Assembly (NCBI RefSeq): GCF_016908315.1
Contig: NZ_JAFBDQ010000011.1
Location: 49,093-113,092, forward strand
DNA: 64,000 bases
Direction of reading: 5' to 3'
Source: Halanaerobacter jeridensis
GTDB taxonomy: Bacteria > Bacillota > Halanaerobiia > Halobacteroidales > Halobacteroidaceae
Numbering within the stretch: position 1 is the stretch's first letter; each line of letters opens with the position of its first letter. A model generated the notes under the pieces. The model did no database searches and had not been told where the DNA came from. It saw only the letters and a list, made by a program, of their open reading frames with translations. Made by a program: the position numbers and the translations under genes. This document shows, in pieces, positions 44,429 to 52,279 of this stretch.

Positions 44429-45394
44429 ATGAAAAAAGAATATGTAATTGGTGTTGATTTAGGCGGAACTAAAATTTTAACAGCTTTATCTGATTTAGAA
44501 GGTAATATTTTAAAAAGGTCAAGAGTTCTAGTTGGAGATGTGAAGGATAAGGATACTGTAGTTACTAAAATCAAAGAAACTATTGAGCAAGTGATTGAAG
44601 AAACAGAGGTTGATTTAGAACAGGTGGCTGGGATTGGTTTAGGTTGTCCTGGACCGCTAGATATTGAAGAGGGATTAATTCATCATACACCTAATTTAAA
44701 TTTAGATGATGTAAATATTAAAGATGAATTAAGTGATTTAAATACGCCAATCTTTTTAGAAAATGATGCTAATGCTGCTGCTTTAGGTGAACAATGGTTT
44801 GGTTCTGGTAAAGGCGCGGAAAATATGATTTATATTACTGTTAGTACTGGTATTGGTGGCGGTGTCATTATTAATGGTGATATTTATCATGGTACTAGTG
44901 ATGGAGCAGGAGAAATTGGTCATATGACTCTAGACCCTAATAGTGTTGTTAAATGCGGGTGCGGTAATTTTGGTTGTTGGGAAGCTTTAGCTTCTGGTAC
45001 AGCATTGAGTCGTTTAGGTCAAGAGGCATTAAAGGCTGAAGAAGATACTATGATAGATGATTTAGTAGATGAAATTAGTGAAGTTGATGGTGCAGTAGTT
45101 GCTAAAGCTGCTGCTAAAGAAGATGAAGTGGCTTTAGAATTAATGAATACTATAGCTGAAAGATTAGGTACTGGTTTAGCTAGCTTAATTAATATTTTCA
45201 ATCCAAGTCGGATTGTTTTTGGTGGAGGAGTTTCAAATTCTTGGTCGTTGTTAGAAGATAAAGTTTGGGAAACTATTGAGGCGCGAGCGATGGATTCTTT
45301 GGCTGAGAAGGTTGAAATTATTCCTGCAGAATTAGGTTCAGATGTTGGAGTAGTAGGGGCTATTGCTGCAGCATTGGCCCATATTAAAAAATAA
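44429..45394 (+). CDS. glk: ROK family glucokinase
   Basis: 321 aa from ATG 44429 (TGAGGGGG upstream). Phosphorylates glucose with ATP. ATP site DLGGTK near the N-terminus, catalytic Asp in ENDANAAALGE, and the ROK zinc motif CGCGNFGCWE (C-x-C-x4-C). The family contains glucokinases and repressors; no DNA-binding domain is present, so a kinase is favoured. It would act on glucose released from starch. Confidence 0.88.
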   Translation: MKKEYVIGVDLGGTKILTALSDLEGNILKRSRVLVGDVKDKDTVVTKIKETIEQVIEETEVDLEQVAGIGLGCPGPLDIEEGLIHHTPNLNLDDVNIKDELSDLNTPIFLENDANAAALGEQWFGSGKGAENMIYITVSTGIGGGVIINGDIYHGTSDGAGEIGHMTLDPNSVVKCGCGNFGCWEALASGTALSRLGQEALKAEEDTMIDDLVDEISEVDGAVVAKAAAKEDEVALELMNTIAERLGTGLASLINIFNPSRIVFGGGVSNSWSLLEDKVWETIEARAMDSLAEKVEIIPAELGSDVGVVGAIAAALAHIKK

Positions 45395-45470
45395 ATAATT
45401 GACAATTTATCAGTAACAATTTAAAATTATAGGTAAAAGGTGGGTATTAAAACTATAGGAGGGATTAAAG

Positions 45471-45785
45471 ATGGCACCAAAAGAAGTTAATTTGGAACAA
45501 GTTTCGTTTAAGATCACTTTACATGCTGGTAATGCTAAGGAGTTAGCACATGACGCTTTAACTGAAGCTAAAAAAGGAAATTATCAAAAAGCAGATGAAT
45601 TAATAGAAGAAGCGCATGAAGAATATGCTAAAGGACATGATATTCAGTCTGAAAATATGAGTAAAGATGACCCAAAACAGAGAGTTATGACTAATATGTT
45701 ATTAGCTCATGCTATGGACCATTTAATGTCTGCTAATACTGAAATATCATTAATTGAAGAAATGATTGAACTACACAAAGAATAG
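45471..45785 (+). CDS. PTS lactose/cellobiose-type IIA component
   Basis: 104-aa helical IIA protein. The phosphorylatable His80 lies in LLAHAMDHLM, the LacF/CelA signature. It accepts phosphate from HPr for a IIB partner. No IIB or IIC gene is near, so it is an orphan that either serves a distant transporter or has a regulatory role. AGGAGGG precedes the ATG. Confidence 0.85.
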   Translation: MAPKEVNLEQVSFKITLHAGNAKELAHDALTEAKKGNYQKADELIEEAHEEYAKGHDIQSENMSKDDPKQRVMTNMLLAHAMDHLMSANTEISLIEEMIELHKE

Positions 45786-45813
45786 ATTAAGAAATAAAAT
45801 TGTTTGATTTTGA

Positions 45814-45856
45814 AGCCCTTTTGTTCCAAATTACAAAAGGGCTAATTAATGTTTTT
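45814..45856 (+). terminator. Hairpin after PTS IIA gene
   Basis: AGCCCTTTTGT (45814-45824) with ACAAAAGGGCT (45833-45843); a T run follows after a short gap. Confidence 0.7.
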
Positions 45857-45879
45857 TAAATTTACTTAGAGGTGAAATA

Positions 45880-46794
45880 ATGGAAAAAATACCAGTTACA
45901 AATTTAATTGATAAATTCGGTTTAGAACGGTTAAATGAAGAAGAAATAAATAATTTTATAGAAGTAAGTGATATTAAAAGACCAGGATTAGAATTAGCTG
46001 GCTTTTTTGATTATTTTACTCCTGAACGAGTTCAACTTTTGGGTCGGACAGAGCTATCTTTTTTGAAAGAGTTACCACCAGAATTATTAGAAGAAAGATT
46101 AAACAAGTTCTTTTCCTATGATATTCCGTGTATTATTATTACTCGGAATATGGAACCGCCACAACCGGTACTTGATTTATCTAAAGATAGTGGAGTTCCT
46201 ATTTTTAGCACTGATTATTCTACTACTAATTTTATGAGTCTATTGAGTGGTTATTTAGAAGCAGAGTTTGCTCCAGAGGTAACTAAACATGGAGTGCTTG
46301 TTGAAGTTTATGGTGTTGGATTATTTATTAGAGGTAAAAGTGGTATTGGTAAAAGTGAGAGTGCTTTAGGATTAGTTAAGAAAGGTCACCGGTTAATTGC
46401 TGATGATGCAGTTGTTATTAGGCGGGCTATGCGGGATACATTAGTTGGGCGGTCTCCCGAAATTTCTAAGCATTATATGGAATTAAGAGGTTTAGGAATT
46501 ATTAATGTTCAGACCTTATTTGGTGCTGGAGCAGTTAGAGAAGAACAGAGTATAGACTTCATTGTAGAACTGGAAAAATGGGATGATGAGACGGAATATG
46601 ACCGCTTAGGTTTAAATGAGGAACAGCGTGAAATCTTAGGGGTTACGTTGCCATTAGTAACTATTCCTGTACGGCCAGGTCGTAATTTAGCAATGGTATT
46701 AGAAGTTGCAGCTATGAATTATAGATTAAAGAATATGGGTTATAATGCAGCAAATGAGTTTACTACTAAGCTAAAAGATGAATTAAATAAATAA
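45880..46794 (+). CDS. hprK: HPr kinase/phosphorylase
   Basis: 304 aa. Phosphorylates HPr on Ser46 when glycolytic intermediates are high and removes it when phosphate is high. His137, Walker A GKSGIGKS (152-159), ADDAVV and the C-terminal GRNLAMVLEVAAMN loop are all present. GAGGTGA precedes the ATG. Its target HPr is encoded at 59278-59655. It implies Firmicute-type carbon catabolite control. Confidence 0.95.
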   Translation: MEKIPVTNLIDKFGLERLNEEEINNFIEVSDIKRPGLELAGFFDYFTPERVQLLGRTELSFLKELPPELLEERLNKFFSYDIPCIIITRNMEPPQPVLDLSKDSGVPIFSTDYSTTNFMSLLSGYLEAEFAPEVTKHGVLVEVYGVGLFIRGKSGIGKSESALGLVKKGHRLIADDAVVIRRAMRDTLVGRSPEISKHYMELRGLGIINVQTLFGAGAVREEQSIDFIVELEKWDDETEYDRLGLNEEQREILGVTLPLVTIPVRPGRNLAMVLEVAAMNYRLKNMGYNAANEFTTKLKDELNK

Positions 46795-46845
46795 ATATAA
46801 GTATTCCCAAACGGGATAAAAATAAGGATAATGAGGTGAAAATAA

Positions 46846-47319
46846 GTGGAATTAAGTGATTTTACAGTGGAAGATGTTATTAAGGTAGCTGATGAACGTA
46901 AATTGGGGAAGATGGCTATTATTTTGTCAATGGTAGATGACCAACATGATGATGATATAGTAGATACTTTTATTAATGAAGGATATAATGCAGTAATTAC
47001 TAGAGCAGGAGGTAAAGGTGAAGAATTAAAGAATAAGGTATTACGTAATGCTCTAGGTGCTGCAGTGAAAGGTAATGTAATTAATGATGGTATTCAAGAC
47101 CGAAGAGTTTTAACTCGTTGTGTTGAACGGGCAGTAACTGGTTTAGATGGTCCGATGAGTGGTATTTCTGGAGCTGGAATTAAAATTGGGATTGTTAAAA
47201 AAGATGTTCATTTAGCAGTTGCTATTCATGGGAAAATAGGTATTCCAGGTTTAGATATTGATCATGAAATTTCTGGCTTAGGGGTTCACTATTATGGATT
47301 AGCCAATAATGATAAATAA
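46846..47319 (+). CDS. HutP-like RNA-binding antiterminator family protein
   Basis: 157 aa from GTG 46846 (GAGGTGA upstream). The C-terminal stretch HLAVAIHGKIGIPGLDIDHEI continuing SGLGVHY matches the HutP pattern IHGTIGAPVKGLEHE and GLGIN, including the metal-binding histidines. HutP binds histidine and Mg2+ and then opens a terminator hairpin in the hut leader. No hut genes are near; instead hprK is upstream and an 800-bp structured leader to the maltoporin gene is downstream. Family assignment is fairly secure; the target RNA is unknown. Confidence 0.75.
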   Translation: MELSDFTVEDVIKVADERKLGKMAIILSMVDDQHDDDIVDTFINEGYNAVITRAGGKGEELKNKVLRNALGAAVKGNVINDGIQDRRVLTRCVERAVTGLDGPMSGISGAGIKIGIVKKDVHLAVAIHGKIGIPGLDIDHEISGLGVHYYGLANNDK

Positions 47320-47330
47320 GGATTTAGCTA

Positions 47331-47362
47331 AGAGCAGACATTTTGTCTGCTCTTTTTTTAGT
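47331..47362 (+). terminator. Terminator after the HutP-like gene
   Basis: AGAGCAGACA (47331-47340) with TGTCTGCTCT (47344-47353), loop TTT, then a T run. Confidence 0.9.
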
Positions 47363-47583
47363 GCTAATTTTTTGGAATCTACTGACTTAAAATGACTTAA
47401 ATTAGAAATAATTCATAATTATATTGATATTAAAGGATTAAAGCTGTATAATTTAAATAAAGATGCATAATTGTAATATTTATTAAATTAAAATATATTT
47501 TTCATTTTTATATCATTAAATGTTGCCCCTAAAGGTTTTCTTTAACAGTATAAATGTTAGTTTATAATTATAAGTTTATATTA

Positions 47584-47903
47584 AACAGGGATATATTTAT
47601 ATATCCCTGTTACTAGGGTTAAACATAAAGTTGTTTAAGGTTGCTAATCAATTTGTATTGATTGGTTTTATTTTGTTCAATCAATTTAATAGTTAGAGAT
47701 GTTAATATAGAAATTCGAGATGATAAATTTTAATTAGATAAATATAAATTTAAAACATATTTTTATTATTAATAAATAAATTTAAATAAGGTCTGTAATT
47801 TGTTAGCTGTCCATATTTTATCTTTTCTTTATTGGGGTAGTTAAATTAAAAAATAATATTTCAAAGAAGGTATTTTATATTTTAACAATAATATAAAATA
47901 TAG
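47584..47903 (+). promoter_or_regulatory. Leader-like non-coding region before the maltoporin gene (47360-48167)
   Basis: No gene in about 800 bp. It holds a perfect 12-bp hairpin AACAGGGATATA-TTTA-TATATCCCTGTT (47584-47611). A three-part switch-like set follows: CTAATCAAT (47644-47652), ATTGATTGG (47657-47665) and CAATCAAT (47678-47685), where the middle segment can pair with either side and the first pairing is followed by TTTTATTTTG. A further AT-rich hairpin lies at about 47873-47903. AAGGAGGTGG near 48069 has no start codon after it. No known riboswitch recognised. Confidence 0.4.
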
Positions 47904-48167
47904 GTAAAAAAATAAAATAAAAGGTAATAAGCAATTACTAATAACATTACTTAGGTTATATTTATGTTGAGGAATGTTTATTTTTTTAAACTTTGTTTCC
48001 AAAAAATACATTAAATATAAAAATTATTATTTTTATATTATAATTTCTAATAAACTGCTGGCTTTATCAAGGAGGTGGTTTAAGAATCAATTAAAGCCGA
48101 TTAAGTTGGATTTATATTAGCAGCTTTTAATCATTATTTAAATTAAAATATTTAGGGGGTATTAATA

Positions 48168-49832
48168 GTGAAGAAAAAATTTAGTTTTGCTATGTTAGTT
48201 GCGTTAGTTGTTGTGTTGGTTGCAGTACCTGCTTTTGCTAAAACTGAAGTAAAATCTGCTGATGAAGATGGCAAAGTGGAGGTTACTTTTACTTATGGTG
48301 AAAACTTAGGTGCAAATGCTGTATTTGTTGCTGGTCAATTTAATAATTGGTCTCCAAACCATCCTTTTTGGAGAATGAAGAAAGAAAATGGAGTTTGGAC
48401 ACTTACTAAGAAGTTAGACAAAGGTGAAAAGTATCAGTATAAATTCACTGTTTATGGCGGTGGAGAATTGAAGTGGATCAAAGATGAAGATGCTGCTACT
48501 TTTGAAGCTGATGGATTTGGTGGGCAGAACTCAGTATTAATTGCTAAGACTTCTGTTGACTTAACTCCTCGTGTAAGAGAGTTAGAATCAAAAATGGCAA
48601 CAGTTAACCAAGGGTTCTCTTATAGTGGTTATATGCGTGCTGGAGCTTTAATGTCTACTGAAGGTGGAACAATGAATGGGCATATTGGTCTTTTCCCTAA
48701 TCACTTTTCTAGATTTAGATTAGGTAACGAAGAGGATACTTATGTAGAAAATGTGTTTGGAAAGAAATTCACTCAAGATGATGGTTCTTGGATGAAAGCT
48801 CAAATTAGATTAGCTAACAAAAAGACTGATTATCATACGTATAATAGTCAAAATGATGAAGAAAGTACTGTACGTGAAGCATTTGTAATTGGAAGTGGAT
48901 TTGACTTTGCTCCAAATGTTACTTTCTGGGCAGGAGAAAGATTCTACGGACGTAGTGATATTCATATCACTGATAATCGTTGGAGAGAATTAGATGGATT
49001 TGGTGGTGGAGTTCAAGGTCTTGATCTTGGTGCTGCTAAATTGGATGCTGCTTTAATTGTTAGAAACTCTCAAGGAGATGGAGCATCTCAAGTTGTTGAT
49101 ACTGATATTGAGGGTGGAAAAAATCAGAAGAATATTGACTTGAGATTTAAAGGAATTCAAGTTCCAGGTGGACAGTTAGAGGTTGAAACTAGATATGCTT
49201 GGCAGGATGAAACTACTGATAGATCAGGTTATCAATTAGATTTTGTTTATAGCCGACCAGATTTTTATGGTATTGCTAATGGTTCTAGTAATGTAATTTT
49301 ACAATATGGTGATGACTTAGGTGCTGATTTAGGTAATCCAGTTGGTTTTACTAGCGAAGAAGCTAATGGATATGCTTTAATTGCATATGGATTAGCTAAT
49401 ATTAATGAAAATTGGGATGTTATGCCTCAATTAGTATATGAAGATATCGATAGTAAATATAATGGTGGAGCAGATGCCGAAAAAAGAATTGCTATTGGTG
49501 GTCGAGCAGTTAGATATTTAAGTAATAATTTATCTATGCAGTTCGAATATGGATATGAAAGTCAAGAAGCTGGATGGCATGATGAGGCACTTAGCTTACA
49601 AAAGTTTACTGTAGCACCTACTATTAAATTAGACAATTCTTTCTGGGGTCGTCCAGAAATAAGAGTATTTGCTACTTATGGTACTTTTGATGATGGTAAT
49701 AATACTTGGAGAGGTCCGATTCATCGTGGTGCTGGAGAAGGTAATAACGATGATAACGGTGGAAACTTTGGATTTGAGCAAGGTAATGATGATGTTATAA
49801 CTTACGGAATTCAAACTGAACTTTGGTGGTAA
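48168..49832 (+). CDS. LamB-type maltoporin with N-terminal CBM48/AMPK-type glycogen-binding domain
   Basis: 554 aa from GTG 48168. Signal peptide (cleavage near VPAFA, residue 24); CBM48-like domain about 30-125 (VFVAGQFNNWSPNHPFWRM, YQYKFTVYGG); short coiled coil (TPRVRELESKMATVN); then an 18-strand-type LamB barrel. The barrel has GYMRAG, RLGNEEDTYVE, and NVTFWAGERFYGR with DIHITDNRW after it. The last residues are aromatic (TELWW). It should admit maltodextrins across the outer membrane, the N-terminal domain lying in the periplasm or capping the pore. It begins the starch locus. ScrY also has an N-terminal coiled coil, but the CBM48 fusion is unusual. Confidence 0.88.
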   Translation: MKKKFSFAMLVALVVVLVAVPAFAKTEVKSADEDGKVEVTFTYGENLGANAVFVAGQFNNWSPNHPFWRMKKENGVWTLTKKLDKGEKYQYKFTVYGGGELKWIKDEDAATFEADGFGGQNSVLIAKTSVDLTPRVRELESKMATVNQGFSYSGYMRAGALMSTEGGTMNGHIGLFPNHFSRFRLGNEEDTYVENVFGKKFTQDDGSWMKAQIRLANKKTDYHTYNSQNDEESTVREAFVIGSGFDFAPNVTFWAGERFYGRSDIHITDNRWRELDGFGGGVQGLDLGAAKLDAALIVRNSQGDGASQVVDTDIEGGKNQKNIDLRFKGIQVPGGQLEVETRYAWQDETTDRSGYQLDFVYSRPDFYGIANGSSNVILQYGDDLGADLGNPVGFTSEEANGYALIAYGLANINENWDVMPQLVYEDIDSKYNGGADAEKRIAIGGRAVRYLSNNLSMQFEYGYESQEAGWHDEALSLQKFTVAPTIKLDNSFWGRPEIRVFATYGTFDDGNNTWRGPIHRGAGEGNNDDNGGNFGFEQGNDDVITYGIQTELWW

Positions 49833-49847
49833 TAATTTAAGAAATGA

Positions 49848-49880
49848 AAGAGCCCTACCGCTTGGTAGGGCTCTTATTTA
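49848..49880 (+). terminator. Terminator after the maltoporin gene
   Basis: AAGAGCCCTACC (49848-49859) with GGTAGGGCTCTT (49864-49875), loop GCTT. Confidence 0.88.
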
Positions 49881-49965
49881 TTTACTCTTAGAATGATTAT
49901 TTAATTTGAAATTATATATTAATATTTTGCTAAAGAAATTTGGGAATATTTCAAGGGGGAGAAAA

Positions 49966-52101
49966 ATGAAGTGCTTAAAAAGAAAAAGTAAACTGTTAGT
50001 ATTAGGCTTAGTTTTAACTTTGCTTGTAGTAGGTTGTAGTAGTGAAGATGAGACTAAAGTTAAAAATTTATTAGTCCAAGTCACTGCGCCTAATGATTCT
50101 GCTGTAACTAAATTGGATATTTCCTTTCCTCATCATGATGATATCTCATCTAAAATTGCCACGGTAAGTGAAGTAGGAGAAAAAATAGGATTTGAATTTA
50201 AAAAATTAAGAATTGCTAGAACTTATGAAGTAAAGATATTAGCTAAAAACTCTAATGATGAAGCTATTTATGGGATTACGAAAGAGGTTGATGTAGCTAA
50301 TACAACAGAATTAGATGTTAAACTGACTACTGATGATCAGCTCCAGGGTTTAACTGTAGATATAACTGCTCCAGGATATAATGAAGTAACTCAATTAGAA
50401 GTACAATTTCCTAATAATTCTAATATATCTGCGCAAGAAAAACAAGTAACTAATCCTGGTCAAAATATTTCTTTTGAGTTTGCTAAATTAACTAATGGGA
50501 TGGATTATGAGATTAGATTAATTGCTAAAAATAGTAGTGGAGAGGCAGTTTACATTAAAAACAAAACTATTGATCCGGCCCAAAGAAAAATCTTAGATGT
50601 GGATTTTCCTGCTCCAGACCCTTTAAGTCAAAATAAAAGATTTAATAAATTGCGAATTTATGAAGTAATGGTTGAAGCATATCAAGATGGTGATTCTAGT
50701 GCTGATTATGGTGTAGGCTATGGTACTAGTGACCATCGAGGAGATATTAAGGGAATTACTGAAGCTATGCCCTATATTGCTTCCTTAAATGTGAATGCTA
50801 TTTGGTTAACGCCGGTTTTTAATTCTGAGGGTAATGATGCAATAGATGCGACAGGTTATTATGCAGATGATTATTTTGCGATTGACCCTAAGTTTGGAAC
50901 TGAGGAAGAATTTCGAGAATTAGTAGAGACTGCTCATGAACATGGGTTATATGTTTTATTAGATGGTGTGTTTGGTCATTATGGTCATGCTAATGAACAA
51001 TTAGTGTCTCCTAAAGGAAATAAAACAGTTGCAGCAAAAGAAATCAATAGTGATGCTTTAGGATTGTTAGGATATAAAGTTAAATATCCAGAGAGTTTAA
51101 ATTATTTTAAAGAAGTAGCTACGTATTGGATTGAAGAATATAATATTGACGGATGGCGTTTAGACCAAGCTTATCAATTATATCAAAATGGTCATAATTA
51201 TTGGAGTGATATTCGTCAAGTTGTAGAAGAAGTTGCTCAGCAGCGGGAACAGAATGGTAAGCAATGGGGTACATTAGGTTATATGGTTGGTGAAATTTGG
51301 GATGGTAGTGGAAATCAGATTGCTAATGAAGGATACGGACAAAATGGATTGCAGTCTGCTTTTGATTTTCCGGTGCGTTATTCTTTAACTCAAGTATTAG
51401 CAACCCAAGAAGATGCTAGCGTGAGTTGGGGTTATAATCAACCTGCCAGTAAGTTAGCGGGAGATTATGGGATTAATAACCGTCAACAATATCCTGATTA
51501 TGCACAACCTAATTTAATGTTAACTAATCATGATTTAGTACGTTTTGGAGATTTAATCCAGAGAGCACCTCATTTAGGATATGGTCCTGAAAATTATGAC
51601 TATTGGAAACGGCATAAGGCAGCCTTTAGTTTTATGGCATCTTATACGGGTCCGATAACTCTTTATTATGGAGATGAAATTGGAGAGGAAGTAGAAGGTT
51701 ATGTGAATGATCAAGATTCAGTAAACGGCGAAGTGATTTATGATGACCATGCCTCTCGTGATGGTGGAGAAGTTGCTGGCTTCACTAGCCAAGAAGAAGA
51801 TTTAAAGAATTATCTAAGTAAAGTAATGACTATAAGAAAGAATCATCCTGCCTTGTGGAATGGAGACTATAAATTTTTAACCTTAAATGATGATATTTAT
51901 TCTGTATTAAAAACAGACCCTGAAAGCGGGGAAGAGATTATTTATATTTTAAATGCTGGTCTTAACCAAACTACTGTTTCAAATTTAGATGTTGAAGCTT
52001 TGACTTTAGAAGATCTTATGACTGGAGAAATAATTGATGCTTCTAAAAATTATGATATTCAAATTAATGGATTATCTAGTAGATTTTTATTAGTTAAATA
52101 A
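49966..52101 (+). CDS. Lipoprotein alpha-amylase family (GH13) enzyme with two N-terminal beta domains
   Basis: 711 aa from ATG 49966 (AAGGGGGAG upstream). Lipobox ends at Cys24 (VVGC). Two tandem related beta domains (about 35-120 and 125-205; both with VTAP or ITAP then AKNS) precede a GH13 barrel: region I DGVFGH, region II GWRLDQAY (nucleophile Asp400), region III Glu443 (GEIWDG), region IV TNHD (Asp523). All three catalytic acids are present. It hydrolyses alpha-1,4-glucans at the cell surface; exact specificity (amylase or neopullulanase-like) is not clear. Confidence 0.88.
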   Translation: MKCLKRKSKLLVLGLVLTLLVVGCSSEDETKVKNLLVQVTAPNDSAVTKLDISFPHHDDISSKIATVSEVGEKIGFEFKKLRIARTYEVKILAKNSNDEAIYGITKEVDVANTTELDVKLTTDDQLQGLTVDITAPGYNEVTQLEVQFPNNSNISAQEKQVTNPGQNISFEFAKLTNGMDYEIRLIAKNSSGEAVYIKNKTIDPAQRKILDVDFPAPDPLSQNKRFNKLRIYEVMVEAYQDGDSSADYGVGYGTSDHRGDIKGITEAMPYIASLNVNAIWLTPVFNSEGNDAIDATGYYADDYFAIDPKFGTEEEFRELVETAHEHGLYVLLDGVFGHYGHANEQLVSPKGNKTVAAKEINSDALGLLGYKVKYPESLNYFKEVATYWIEEYNIDGWRLDQAYQLYQNGHNYWSDIRQVVEEVAQQREQNGKQWGTLGYMVGEIWDGSGNQIANEGYGQNGLQSAFDFPVRYSLTQVLATQEDASVSWGYNQPASKLAGDYGINNRQQYPDYAQPNLMLTNHDLVRFGDLIQRAPHLGYGPENYDYWKRHKAAFSFMASYTGPITLYYGDEIGEEVEGYVNDQDSVNGEVIYDDHASRDGGEVAGFTSQEEDLKNYLSKVMTIRKNHPALWNGDYKFLTLNDDIYSVLKTDPESGEEIIYILNAGLNQTTVSNLDVEALTLEDLMTGEIIDASKNYDIQINGLSSRFLLVK

Positions 52102-52279
52102 GTATAAAAAATAAAAAAATAAAATAAAAAGAAGGATTTAGAAAATAAATGTATAATTATGTATTTAGTATAATTATAGTAATCAGTGGATAGTTTTTTA
52201 TTTTCATAGTTTTAAGTTTATTCACTTATCAAAGAAAAGGCGTGAATTTGATTTTGACAAATTTCAGGGAGGAATCTTA

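Noticed and set aside
44275..44457. Short plus-strand frame running into the glucokinase gene, and a minus-strand frame at 44110-44349
   Set aside because: Both lie in the purine/pyrimidine palindrome and have repetitive composition.
47584..47611. Perfect hairpin as an intrinsic terminator
   Set aside because: No T run follows the stem, so it is listed only as a possible regulatory hairpin.
47690..47705. UAG/GAG triplets in the maltoporin leader as a HutP binding site
   Set aside because: Only two or three loosely spaced NAG triplets; such short motifs are expected by chance.
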